A DNA stretch of 64,000 nucleotides, taken from Annona cherimola. Lineage: Eukaryota > Streptophyta > Magnoliopsida > Magnoliales > Annonaceae. Position 1 is the first letter of the stretch; the number at the start of each line of letters is the position of its first letter. Of this stretch, positions 22,882 through 34,745 are shown in pieces. Both the position numbers and the translations under genes were made by a program. The notes beneath the pieces are model-generated. The model did no database searches. It was not told where the DNA came from and saw only the letters and a program-made list of their open reading frames with translations. Location of the stretch: NCBI GenBank assembly GCA_030490835.1, contig CM059972.1, positions 32,281,452 through 32,345,451 of the forward strand. The letters are read 5' to 3'.

Positions 22882-23665
22882 CCCGATCTTGTGCTCCCGG
22901 TCGCAAATGGCTCGCGCCAATAACATATATTTTTTTACTTTTTTTTTAAAAAAATAAGTATATTTAATTATAAATCGAGTTATATTATTTTTAAAAATAT
23001 GTATATTTTTATTTTTATTTTTAAAAAATTAAAATCCCATGTGTTTATTTTTATTTTTAAAAAATTAAAATCCCATGTGTTTAAATATACATAATAAATA
23101 TATAAATATTTCAAAAAATAATAAAATTTGGTTTATTAATTAAGTGAAAAAAATTTCCTACACTCATAACATTATACTGGCAATATTTTAAATTTTTTTC
23201 TTATACACAAAATATTTCATCCTGAATTCCTCGTGCACTTAAAACAACAATTAACTATCTTATTGAAAAGACAACTTTGCCTCTTCAAATTTCCTAACGG
23301 AAACATTTTATCCCTAATATGATATTTGAATCATTTGATGTCACAAATTAATGATTTACCAATCTTAGTTGAGTCATATTATGATTGAATCGTTTTAATT
23401 AGGAAATTACATAGAGGCAAAATTGTTTTTTAAATAAGATAGTTAATGTTTATTTTGATTGTGTGGATATGATAGGCATTTAGAGTAAAATATTATAAGT
23501 ATAGAAGGAATTTTTGAAACATTGTGGGCATAATATTAATAGGAATTATGAACAAATATTATAGATATAAGAGAAATTTTCCCAAATTAAATACTATATA
23601 AAAAAATCAAAAAATAAAAAATATGATTTTGGCCTGGTCGCAAATGGCAGGCGCACAAGATCAGG
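22882..23665. mobile_element. Foldback MITE, GATCTTGTGCGCC family, interrupted
   Basis: The left end CCCGATCTTGTGCTCCCGG and TCGCAAATGGC pairs with the right end GTCGCAAATGGCAG and GCGCACAAGATCAGG. The element is split by a Mutator-like MITE. A related intact copy is at 55921-56248. It also contains a local duplication (ATTTTTATTTTTAAAAAATT and AAAATCCCATGTGTTT) at about 23005-23085. Confidence 0.7.
23146..23583. mobile_element. Mutator-like MITE, copy 2, nested
   Basis: It shares with 22154-22606 the ordered blocks CTATCTTATTGAAAAGAC, ATATTTGAATCATTTGATGT, GATTGAATCGTTT and GATAGTTAATG. The flanks TAATTAAGT (23137-23145) and AAATTAAAT (23584-23592) agree at 7 of 9 positions. It lies inside the foldback at 22882-23665. 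Confidence 0.75.
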
Positions 23666-23888
23666 CCTCAAACATACGAGTCACCTAAAATATAAAACAA
23701 CATAAAGCTATTACTTAATGATTTTCATATTGATTAATCTATCGTTTACTGCGTTTAAATATGTTCGCAATTTAATGTCCCATCACATTCAAAAAAAATT
23801 TAATGTCCCATCCGTTGCAATTGAGCCAAATCAAATTTTATTATAAGTAAATGCACTCAAAACTCTAAAATTAAATAAGATCTACAAG

Positions 23889-23891
23889 TAA

Positions 23892-23922
<31 letters not shown>

Positions 23923-23935
23923 GTATGTATATATC
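23889..23935. repeat. (TA)n microsatellite
   Basis: An uninterrupted TA run of about 30 bp is followed by imperfect TATG and TATA repeats. Confidence 0.9.
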
Positions 23936-25000
23936 AAAATATATTTTCCAGGAAACTATGTACTTTTTGTACAGTAAAAATGTGTCAAGTAAAGTTCGAA
24001 ATATAACCTGAAGGGTTATGTTCTTGCCAACCCAAAACTAAATTATTTGTATCCATATGCATCATGCCTACAATTTTTATAAAAAATTTGCATTCATCCC
24101 AACTTCTTCAGATTTCACCTAAGGGCTGTTAAATATGGAGTCCAGTGCGCACTCTTAACACCACTTAAGAAGCCACTCCACTCTGTGAGTCGGACTCCTC
24201 AAGGGAATGTTTAATAGTCAGAAACCTTATGGAATTGGCATGGATATAAAATTTTTAAAAATTTCTTGGATGCGAAAAATAATAATCATAATAATAAAAG
24301 AGTTGATATGGATGCAAATAATTTAATTCTTGGTGGGCTTGGATGCAAATAACCCTTAGCCTGGTTATTTAATCTACTTTAAAATGGTGTGCAGCTAAAA
24401 ATTAACTAATTTAACCTACACGATGTAATGCACATAATTTATAGTCTCTTGAAAAAAATATAAAAATAAAAATTAAAATATTTAACTAGTTGTAAGTTTA
24501 CAATTAACTTTTTATTTCGGATGCATGCAAAATCAAAGTGAATGCTAAAATATATTTAGAAATAAATGTGTGTACATATCTAATGTATTAATAATATTTC
24601 ATTTTCATTTGATCCATGAAATTAAGATCCAAAATAGTTGGCCTTAACGGGCACACACTTATAACGTCGTGGGCAACTGCGGCGGAAGACGTCAAGTGTT
24701 CATTTATAAATGAGGAGGAGACGTCCGGGCATTCGGTAACAAATGTGAGTAGAAGTCTTGCCTCTTGAGGTAGCGCTGGGGTTCACAATACAACTTGTTT
24801 TAGCTACAAATATAAACCAGCCAATCTCTCCCCCACTCCCACCACCGGAAACAGCTACAACCATTTTGCAAGCTACTAATCTGGAAGTCCAAACATGTAT
24901 ACGAGGATGATACCTCAATCAAGTAAGACAAACCAGATTGAGACCGAATTCTCATATGAGGAACATGGGCGCAATGATTAAGACAAGCATCTTTCAAGTT
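23936..25000. other. Intergenic, no gene seen
   Basis: AT-rich to about 24600, then more balanced base use toward the kinase 3' end. No conserved frame was found. Confidence 0.45.
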
Positions 25001-25434
25001 TTCCTTTTGTCCCTCAGCCTAAAAATGCTAACAATGCCTTAGATACAGAGCGCAACAAGCTGCACAATGTACATGCCTGTATTGGACAACTCAACCACAA
25101 ATACAATCCTAGATTTTTTTTTTTTTTTTCCTCCCCTCCGTCCGCATATCTGTTTTGCAGTACCAAAAACAAACGACAAGAATTACAAGCGTCTTGGAGG
25201 ACGACTTGGAAAGGTCCCAGCACTGGAGAACCTCAATGGTATGATGTGAATGGAGCAGGTAGCAGTGGACCTTATTCCCGAGGAGGACCAAATGACAGCC
25301 TCTAATATTTGCTCTTCCCTCTTTTTTCCGTACTCCTGAGAGCGGCTCATCATAACCACAGCACAGTTTTGCATCAAAGACTCCTAGAGGCCAAAAACAC
25401 GACATGGTGCCTAGTTATAGAACCCAGCTCTCAA
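25001..25434 (-). other. PBL27: PBL27 3' untranslated region
   Basis: This follows the kinase stop on the minus strand. Base composition is exon-like down to about 25130, where a 15-base A run (minus strand) occurs. An ORF of 98 residues on the minus strand (25109-25405) overlaps the UTR; it lacks motifs and is probably chance. The polyadenylation site is not fixed. Confidence 0.5.
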
Positions 25435-28400
25435 CTACTCATTTGTACTTCCGGAGCTACGCATAGCACTTGCCCGCTTTCTCTCTCGCCAATTCTCACC
25501 CCATATTTTGGCCTCTGCAACAGCACGCTCTCTATCAAGATCGCGATTCTGATTCCTAGGGCTATCCCTTGCTTTGCCGGTATGAACAGGGCTGTCCCAC
25601 TGAGAATCCTGCCTCTCCAGTTCATCCAGTCCCCATTTCCTTCCAGACCCACCTCCAGATTCTCCTCTACCAATGTCTGTACCAAAGCTAGCTCCCCGAC
25701 CAACATTCTTATGTCTGAAATCAGGAGAATTTTGACGTGGTGATTGGACACCGTGCCGCCCACTACTTCCCACTTCATCATAGTTGTTGTGCCTACCACC
25801 CCCACTCTTCCTGTCATCCTTTTCCCTCAGGTTAGATGGGCCAACTCTAGAACTTTGCCCAGAAGCTACATTTGGATCATACTTTTGGGAAGCCAAGTAT
25901 GTCAGAGCAGTCACAACATCCCCGATGAGAGGTCGAGTTGCAGCTTGCTCCTGCAAGCACATGGCAGCAACAGCAAGAGCTTGGTAAAGGCCTCGCATTG
26001 GATAATGCCCATGCAAAAGGGGATCAGCCATCTTCGGGAATTTCCTCCGGTCCTTGAACAGAGGACGCGCCTGTAGACAACATCAAGAAACATGTTAACT
26101 CCCATGAAAATCAATATTCATGAAATAACATGTCCATATATCATAGATGATGAACAATGTTTTTATGGAAATACCCAAAAGGCAATACATGATCGACAAT
26201 TCACTTGAGAAGGAAAATTGGGAAAACACAATCTTTCCTTATTCCGCCTTTGCTAAAAGAGCAAATTAATGAGCCACTCAGGAAGTAGATTGATCATTAC
26301 CTAACATGTTGGCGCAAGAGAAACATTTACCTCATTTTAAAGAGGTGAAATCATTAAGGCTGCACTCGGTTTGTCAAGCACCCTAACCTGATCAACTCAA
26401 CCTATTTTTTATTGGGTAACTCAACCTACAGTCTTGAGAATTGTTTAACACTTGGATTTGAAAAGTTAAAACTTGGATTTGAAAAGCTAAGTTTAACCCG
26501 CCCTAATCTAGAAATAAAATTGGATTGAGTTGAAGCTTTCAAAAACCCACCCCAAATTTCAGTATGATTTCCTGGAATGATAAATGTAACACACATATCG
26601 CAGACATAAATTCACATCAAAATTACAGATTTTATACTCAGAAATAAGGTTGGATCAGGTTGGGTGGGACCTTCAGACAGCCCGACCTGACTTTCAACAC
26701 GAGAGTACAAACTGTAATACACAATAAATATAAATCGTGTCAAAATTACAGGTTCTATGACTTTTAATTGCTTAGATTACACCATAACTAGGACTTTAAT
26801 AGAAGAGTTATGAGCCAAGATATCAAAATAAGTAAACATAACTGTTTACATTCTTATGCAAGGTAATAACGTATAGCAATAGAAAAAAAGGGGCAAAACT
26901 CCACCTATTGTCATGCTTTTAAATCTGGCAATGAAAAAGGGTCAATAGAAAACCCAACGAGTTGACATCTATAACATCACTAGCTTTCCTGTTTCAGCAG
27001 TTATTGCCAATTTAGATAGACAGACAGTGAGTGAGTGAGAGTGAGAGAGAGAGAGAGAGATACCCAAGCAACCAAATTATGTTCCCCTGCAGGCCGGGTG
27101 TTGTCGATTGCCTTGCGTCCAGTGATGAGTTCTAGTAGGACCACACCAAAGCTATATACATCAGATTTCAGTGTCAGCTGCCCAGTCATGGCATATTCAG
27201 GAGCACAATAACCATATGTACCCATCACCCGTGTGGAGACATGAGTCTTGTCCCCAACAGGTCCAAGCTTTGCAAGCCCAAAATCTGACAGCTTTGGATG
27301 ATATCCTTCACCAAGTAGAATGTTGGATGATTTTAAATCCCTGTAAATAACAGGAGGGTTTGCTTTATCATGCAGGTATTCCAACCCTTTTGCAGCACCA
27401 GCCGCTATCTTCATCCTGGTATTCCAGTCCAAAGGCTCATTCTCCGGAGGAAGATCTAACAAGTGGATCAGTCAAGCCATATAGTCACTCAGGGGAGTAA
27501 AAAGCTTTATCAAAGATATTTCAAGTAAGAAAATAAAAGAGAAGTGCACAGCCTAGATTAGAGGACATTTAGAGTTCATTTAGGCTATCCAATTTTATAA
27601 CCTTTTCCTAAAAGTATTTTTGAAGGCTAAAAATAATGTTCTATAATTTGTGCAAAGCACTAGTAAAGCCAACCAGCATTGATATCTCAGTGCCTGCACA
27701 AAGCCAGTCCCCACTGAAATGAGCGGCCAAACAGAGACCTTTTTATATATATATATTTTTAAGAATCATATGCCAACATTCCATGTTTTTTTTTCTTTTC
27801 TTTCTATTATTATTTTACCTGAAGAGCAGGATCATGTTGCCAGGTTTAAACAATAAACCTATTGGCACACTCATTAGAAATCTACAATACCACACGAGTG
27901 CACAAACAAAATAAACAGAGGCAGGAGCTGTTGAGGGGAATCTAAAGTTGCTGAAAACATTAAGTCAAAAAGCGTGCAACAAGCAAATTCAAAAAAAAAA
28001 AAAAAAAGAGCGTGCAACAAGCCAGTGAAAGACCTCCCGAACGACAGAACCCTTAAAGGTGTACTTTCAGAAGTAAACTCCTGCCTCTGCACAATACACA
28101 CACACTTTCATTCTGTGTAAACATCTATGTATGCAAAGTTCAAATGTTAGGTTTTCTCCCATTGAAAATATTAGCTAAATGTCACCAACAATATCAGATA
28201 TGGGAAGGATTTGTGTAAAATGGAGGAGAGCTAGGAAATGTGGGAATCCCTAATGTTAATTTCACATATACAAGTGTAGCAGGGATAGATAACAATTACT
28301 TCCTAGCCTAGTTACTTGAATAGCATAACAGGAAAATGGCTACATTTGAGATCAAACTCAGTAAGAACAGCACATTCTAAAATTCGAAGAACCATTAGCT

Positions 28401-31400
28401 CCTGATTTCTCGAGTCAAATGGAATCCAAAAAGCCCATGCAAAGATACAGCATTCTATCTGAAAGAAGTGCTCCACACTTTTCAGTCCTCATCCGCACAG
28501 TTTGCTTGTTGGACCAACCAAGTGGAGGCATCATGGCATCTAAAACAACAGATCCTAACTAAAGCCAACTCAGCTTCTCAAATGTCTCATGCACTCAACC
28601 AAATGCAGCGATTGTGTACATATTAGGAGGCCTACCCAGCACATAGAGATCCCCAACAATACTACATAATGCACATGCAACTAAAGGTCCATGGCTTCCA
28701 CGGCTTCCACAGGATGAACTAAAATGTTGACTGCTAATTAGCTCATACTTGTAACCTCACAAAAGTAGGAAACCAAATATTGAATTTTAATTGTATATTT
28801 TTAAGTACCGAAATAGTGAGTAACAGTTTCTGTGTTTTGGCCTTCTGATCTCTTGGATTTTTCTTATAGGATCATTAGCTGATCATCAAGCGGACATAGG
28901 AATATATACAGGCCAATCATTGTACAATATTAATGATAGGTCTTTGCTAAACATTTTCATCTCGGTCTAACAGATGTGAAGTATCTCCCAACAACATCAT
29001 GGTGAACTTTGATTTAGTTATACAAGAGTATATATTCTGCAGCATCCATTAAAAAACAAACAATTTAGAAAAGGGTCATAACTTGGTCCGACACTGCCAG
29101 ATACCCCCCAGTGGTGAAACCCACTCAAATATTCAGCCAGTGCCACGTAAGAATGGGCCATGCCAGACTACTTAGGATTGCTAAAGAGGCGCTCCAAAAA
29201 TATATACTACTGGCCTTGAAAATGATTTGAAAACACGAAGGTTGCATTTTCCAAATTTCTAAACAAAAGCACATAACAAGATAATTTAGAATCAGAGCAA
29301 CAACAAGATCATTCTGAATACTGAAGTGCCAAATTATGAAAGCTGAATAGCAGAAATTGAATTATGCATCGTTCCTTGGCTTTGAGGTTTTTGGAAACTA
29401 ATTTCCTAATTAGTTAGGTCTTCTTGTACTCAATCTGGGAGGTATATTAGACGAGTATGACTGCACAGGGAGGACAAGATCCTTGTGGCAGATTTCTCTC
29501 ATAGCTTCCCTTTTGGATAAAATGGCTTGAATATGGCAGCAGAATCTTTCGGGACAAGTCCAGCCTGACAGGTGATATGTTATCAGAGTCTACAAAATTA
29601 TTACGCAAACTTCCATTTTCACTGCTATGGTGGTCCAACCCCAAAGAAAACTTCCCATCAGAGAAAAAGAACATAAAACAGCATTAACAATCTGCGGTAA
29701 TTGACCTAAACTATAATACCTTCTTTATTCTCAAAGGGATAACTTATAGCACCACTGAACTGCATAAGAAATTATATAAGTGAATAGCCTGCTATGCTGG
29801 GAGGGAAGGAAATGAAAACAATTACAGGAAAGGGAAAACACTAACCATGCAAATGATCCTCCAAAGATCCATATGGCATGAACTCATAAACAAGGAGACG
29901 TTGGTCCCCATCAGCACAATAACCAATCAAATTGACGAGATTAGGATGATGTAACAGGCTAAGCATAAGAACTTCCACTAAAAACTCTCTATTTCCTTGA
30001 ACACCATTCCTGTCAAGTTGTTTTACAGCTACAACCTGCACCCAAAAAAAACAAAAACAATAACAAAATTATAATCCATTAAAGTACCAGATGCTAAAAT
30101 AGGCGCCAAATAACTAAAGTTGCAAAATTAAGCAGCAGCAAACCAACAGTTTGGATGCTGCATCAAAGAGAGATCCGTTTCCAAACACTTACCACATGAA
30201 AAGATTAGAGGTGACTCCAAACATGTTTTAATGTGGAAAAGATGGGACTGCACATTCCATGAGTGTTTGCCAAAAAGCTGTTACTGGATGCTCAATTCAA
30301 GTTTGAATTAAAAAATCCAACAGCACGAGGTAAACAAAACATGGTTTGTGATCATTTTGGGTTCATTTGCAGTCTGAGTGATTCCATGATGAGGAAGCAC
30401 TACTTCCAGAATTCAATCAGGGTGATGATTGGAGATATTGCTCATCTACAGGTTAACGTGTCTATATTGGAGGCTTGGAAGTTTGCAGTCCATGTGTGCA
30501 AAACAGAAAGATAGCTAGCTCATCGGACTAATATACTGACCGTTGAATATCTGCATAAGTAGACAAGTTAGTAGAAAAGGTCCTATGTTACAAATTGCAC
30601 TTTAGTGCTATTTTTCTATTATAATGACCGGGCGGAGAAAACTGAGGCTAATTTTTCTTCAAAAGCAATGACGATGAGCCCCAAGACTAGAACTCAAAAT
30701 CATCACAAGAGATTAGCACAGAAGACTACGCTTTGGCAATTTTCTCCATTGAATTTGAGGTATTAGAACACTTACTTTACATCCTAACATGCGCAAAAAA
30801 AAAAAAAAAAAAAAGAAAAAGAAAAAAAGAAACTGGTCACGTGAACCAAACAGCTCACATCTTCAAATGCTTCAAACAACAGAATTCAATCAAACTGTGA
30901 TACAGCAAATGTCTACAATCCTAACTGACCTGCCCAGTGCTCTCAAGCCGACCTTTATAGACACGACCAAATCCACCTTCACCCAGCAGGCACTCCTGCC
31001 TAAAATTCTGAGTAGCAGCAGCAAGCTCCCGAAATGTAAATGTCTGTGCAGCAATATGCGCAGCTGGCTCTTTTGGAACTGAAGCTTCTTTCTTAGATTC
31101 AGAACCATTTTTAGACTTGGATTTATCTGCACAACCAAGACAATCATCAAAGTCCAAACATAATCCAAAATAAAGATACTACGTATATAAAAAACAATAT
31201 TCCATTATTCAAGAACCCCCCACTGAAGAAGATGATTCTTTTTTTTTTTTTTCCTGATCCAACACAATTCCGAAAGGGGAAAAAAACCACAAGAAATGGA
31301 CTACACAAGCATCTAAAATGGGAAAATCAGAGAAGAGCACTCGGAACAAACAAACGCATACATGCACAAAAACGAAGAATACGAAATAAAACAAAAAATT

Positions 31401-31804
31401 ACAGAACAGCTACAGTAGGCCCGTGAACAAGAAACAGTGAGAGATTAAAAAAGAAAAAAAAGACAAAAACCCAAATTACAAATATATCCGCCAGTGATGA
31501 AACATGAACAGATCAGAAGAATTTTTTGCAAAGAATAATCAATTTCAGGCCACTCAAAAAAATGCCAACAAAATCCACATCATAATTTTTTTTAAAAATA
31601 AATAAAACAACAAATCCAAAAAAGCGAAATTCAGAAGAATCAAAACGAATAAATTAAAATAAGATCACCTGAGCTGACTCTGCTGATGACGGCGGCGGCG
31701 GCGGTAGCTGGAGCAGAACCCTCTTTCCCAAATTCCTTCTTCACGCCATTCCTCCCATCCTTCGCTTCATTCGTCGATCCAAAGCACGGGAAACAGACCC
31801 CCAT
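25435..31804 (-). CDS. PBL27: Receptor-like cytoplasmic kinase PBL27 (RLCK VII)
   Basis: The exons are 31804-31669, 31126-30930, 30035-29846, 27455-27064 and 26070-25435. All have GT-AG borders and matching phases, giving 516 residues. The start was chosen at MGVCFPCF: Gly2 for myristoylation with Cys4/Cys7 for palmitoylation, the membrane anchor of this family; an upstream in-frame ATG gives a Gly-rich extension and is rejected. The kinase domain has the GEGGFGRV loop (94-101), VAVK Lys116, YRDLKSSN (Asp214), DFG (232-234), the [16 protein letters not shown] activation segment and APE (259-261). It is an RD kinase. The Ser/Gly/Arg-rich tail (about 370-516) ends with [21 protein letters not shown], characteristic of PBL27 rather than PBS1. 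Known role in Arabidopsis: links the chitin receptor CERK1 to the MAPKKK5 cascade at the plasma membrane. Orthology is inferred; the RLCK VII family is certain. Confidence 0.95.
26071..27063 (-). other. PBL27: PBL27 intron 4, with GA repeat at its donor
   Basis: A GT-AG intron of 993 bp. The donor GTATCTC runs straight into a (TC)n tract on the minus strand (27037-27061, GA on the plus strand). The tract varies to CTCA repeats further in. Confidence 0.85.
27456..29845 (-). other. PBL27: PBL27 intron 3, 2.4 kb
   Basis: This is the largest intron. It separates the HLH and DLPP codons, with a split Asp codon. No exon-like conserved frame or recognised transposon is seen inside; a 17-base A run is at about 27991-28007. 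Confidence 0.85.
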
Positions 31805-32340
31805 TTCCGCCCAAACAGCCCAAAAAACAAGTCCCCCCCCCCCCCCCACCCAAGAATTAAAAATTTTTGGAGTTCAATACTCACTTCTCCTTCTTCCAAT
31901 CCCCATCCCAGAATTGGAACCTCGAACAGAGCTTCTCCAGGTGGATCCGACCATAAAACTGCTCGACCTGCTTCGCTCCTAGATCAGCTTACCAAGACGG
32001 GGAACGAAGAGAAAAAATCCGAGAAGGAAAGCAGAAGCGCAGCAAACCAATCGGGTTTAAAAAATAAACAAATAAATAAATATGTCCAATTCCGACAGCG
32101 AAAAATACTAGTATTATTGTTATATTAATTATTATTATTATTATAATTTACCGTAGTAAACTCGCGCGTGTTCTGAGGCACAGGAGGACAGCATGTCACC
32201 GGCCCTTGCAGCCAGAAAGCTACGTGTACGGGTGTGACTGGGTTGGGCGGCTCGACCAGCGGGAGAAGTGAACGGCCGAGATTGCATTCTGTCTGTCGCA
32301 CGCTTGGGATTTCCGACACATGCGAGGTCGTGGATTGTTA
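31805..32340 (-). promoter_or_regulatory. PBL27: PBL27 5' leader and proximal upstream region
   Basis: GC-richer sequence directly upstream of the start, with a run of 15 G on the minus strand (C at 31833-31847) 29 bp before the ATG. A possible leader donor, AAG|TGAGT-like, lies at about 31885 (minus), so a leader intron is possible but not shown. An (ATT)n stretch is at about 32112-32145. No TATA box stands out in this region. Confidence 0.4.
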
Positions 32341-33531
32341 TTGTAGAGGTCAGCCGACCCTGTTCTCGACAGGCATCGAAATAAGGGAAGAAAGAATTAA
32401 GAGATAATCATGGGATTACTGTTTGGTAAATATGTCAGAGATCCAATACATCGGTTGCAGGGGAGATTTCTATGCTTGCATGTAACTTATAGAGATGCGT
32501 ATATTGCATGGGGCATCAGACCCTTACAATGCGTGATCAAAACCATGATGTCAAATCTAATTAAATAATATATATTTTCCATGATTTTTCTTACTATTTG
32601 ACATTTTGAAGGAACAACGGTTCAATTAATTTACACGAATGGATATCCTGAAGTTTATCCAAAATTTTCAGAAAATTTTTATCATATCTGGATAGAACTT
32701 TTTGACGATTTTGATGTTGATCAAAAATAAGATATTGCATCAGCAGATCAATGGGGCGTATATAAAATATATCATACAGCTGAGGTAGGTGACCGTTTCC
32801 CACTGGAAGAGGAAACGTGTCTATGGCATTTTTGTCGCTTCCGAGTGCCACTGAGCCGACGAATGCATGGGTAGTCTGAGTGTGTATAACAGTTGATGTA
32901 CGCGGCGCAACTGAAGAAATTTGACGGTGCCTCGCAACAAGTAAAATTTTACTGATTTAAAATTTTTCACTCTTTACAATTAATATATTTTTAATTATTT
33001 TTTCATATTTTTCTATACAAATTATTATATTTTTAATTAGTTCTATATAATTACTTATATAACTAACTTATGTATTTCAAATTTATTCTTTTTACTCTTT
33101 TTTGTTACTTGTGTCACGGCATAATATTTTTTTTATTAACTTAAAGCCTTTTACACGGAATATTTTCATCTTAAAATTTTATTACTTCTTAAATACATTA
33201 TTTTTGTAAGAAGATGTGTTTCTTAAATTTTAAAATAATATTACAAATATGTTTATCGTTGAAATTGTTATCATATTAACAGTAATTAGTTCAACTCAGA
33301 AAAAACAGTACTTAGTTTGCTAATGATTATAATATGAGAGGATGAAATTGATGTTGTTACGTTACCAAAAAAAGTGCCCCAATAAAGTTCTGCCAAATTA
33401 TAAGAATCTGAATTTTTGAAATTTTCAATTATCAAAGGTGGTTTCTGTAATTCTGGTTTTCAATTCATTTGCACGCGGAATTAAGTATGACGGCTCATGA
33501 AGTGCCCACTGCACGCGCAGGGTGACAAGAT
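32341..33531. other. Intergenic with a decayed Tourist-like MITE
   Basis: No gene is seen. About 32938-33180 resembles the Tourist-like family (TTTTCACTCTTTACAATTA, TTTTCTATACAAATTATTAT, AACTAACTTATGTATTTC), but its ends are eroded. Confidence 0.45.
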
Positions 33532-33917
33532 GCACCTGAGTGCATCTAACTTCAACTTCTGTGCACCAGGGTGCACTTCACCCATTTATTTTTACTTTTT
33601 TGAAAATTTTTATGTAATTGTTAATCTAAGTGATTTAACATGTGTATCAATTTTTACCATTTTCGGAAATTTTTAGATATTTGTTTTTGATTTTTTAAAA
33701 TAAGTGGCATTTTCGTAATTCATAAATTACAAAAATGCCACTAATTTTAAAAAATCAAAAACAAATATCTAAAAGTATCTAAAAATGGTCAAAATTATTA
33801 AATACATTAAATACACCTATATTAACAGTTGTATAAAAATTTTTTTCAAAATATGTCAAAAAATGGGTTTCTACAGTAGACCGAAGCTAAATATACCTAG
33901 GTGCACTATATCACATC
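33532..33917. mobile_element. Foldback MITE, GTGCACCNGGGTGCA family
   Basis: The ends hold GATGCACCTGAGTGCATC and TACCTAGGTGCAC. The inner arms are perfectly complementary over about 50 bp (AAGTGGCATTTTCGTAATTC at the left, inverse at the right) around a centre near 33723. It is the best palindrome of this family in the window and is non-coding. Confidence 0.8.
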
Positions 33918-33950
33918 TCACTCACTCGAGTATGAAAGGTGGCCTGGGCA

Positions 33951-34559
33951 TAGGGGTGTTAATGGATCGGGTTAGATGGGTTGGAGTCTAATTCTAATCC
34001 TAACTCATTTAAAATATCTCAACCCTAATCCGTTTATTAACCCATTTAAAAACCTCAACCCTAACTTATTTAATAAATGAGTTGATGGGTTGTTAACGAG
34101 TTGTATAGCAAATAACTTGAAAGCCTAGACTCTAGTAGATGATAATCTCGCAGGGAGAGACGAGAGAGTGTTTTCGGCATAGGGCAAATGAAAATAGGGC
34201 AGTAACAGAAAAATGGAATTAGGGCAGCAGTGGAAAAATGAAAATTAGGTAACTTGAGGAAGACTTAGACAGGAAAAATAACTAAGGAGTTTACACATAT
34301 ATATATATATAACTTTAATGAGTTAAGTGAGTTAAATGGGTTGAACGAATTAAACGGGTTGAACAGGTTATATGGGTTAAATTGGTTACTAAACAGGTTG
34401 ACGAGTTATAAAATTTCAACCTTAATCCATTTATTTAATTAAATGGTTAAACGGGTTGGCGGCTCATAATCCATTCATTCAAAAATCCCAACCCAAACTC
34501 ATTTATAAATCAATTAGACGAGCGGGTTGACGGATTGACCATGACCATTAACACCCCTA
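33951..34559. mobile_element. hAT-type MITE with 8-bp target duplication
   Basis: It begins TAGGGGTGTTAATGG and ends CCATTAACACCCCTA, perfect 15-bp inverted ends. The flanks are identical CCTGGGCA (33943-33950 and 34560-34567). An 8-bp duplication and TAGGGGTG ends are hAT hallmarks. The interior is made of diverged GGGTTRA.. and CAACCC.. repeats, and there is no transposase. Confidence 0.92.
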
Positions 34560-34745
34560 CCTGGGCATCATGTTTCCGAGTTTTTGACTTTTCTAGCCTT
34601 GGAGGTCATAAATTTTACGAGCATAATCGCACGTCCTAGCCAAACAGATTTCAGCTTTTCGCGGAGAGACATCAATGGCGGCCATTTGTGCATGCGAGGT
34701 CATGGAGGGGAGATCTGAGTCGTTGATTAGCAAGAGAAGACTAAT

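Noticed and set aside
25109..25405. 98-codon minus-strand ORF after PBL27 as a separate gene
   Set aside because: It lies in the likely 3' untranslated region, ends in a poly-Lys tract from an A run, and has no recognised motif.
25744..26076. 110-codon plus-strand ORF
   Set aside because: It is the antisense shadow of PBL27 exon 5.
30263..30514. 83-codon plus-strand ORF inside PBL27 intron 2
   Set aside because: It lies in an intron on the opposite strand and has no motif. Probably chance.
31640..31849. PBL27 start at the upstream ATG (MGGGGG...)
   Set aside because: It would read through a poly-G tract and place the MGVCFPCF acylation motif inside the protein. Family members start at the motif.
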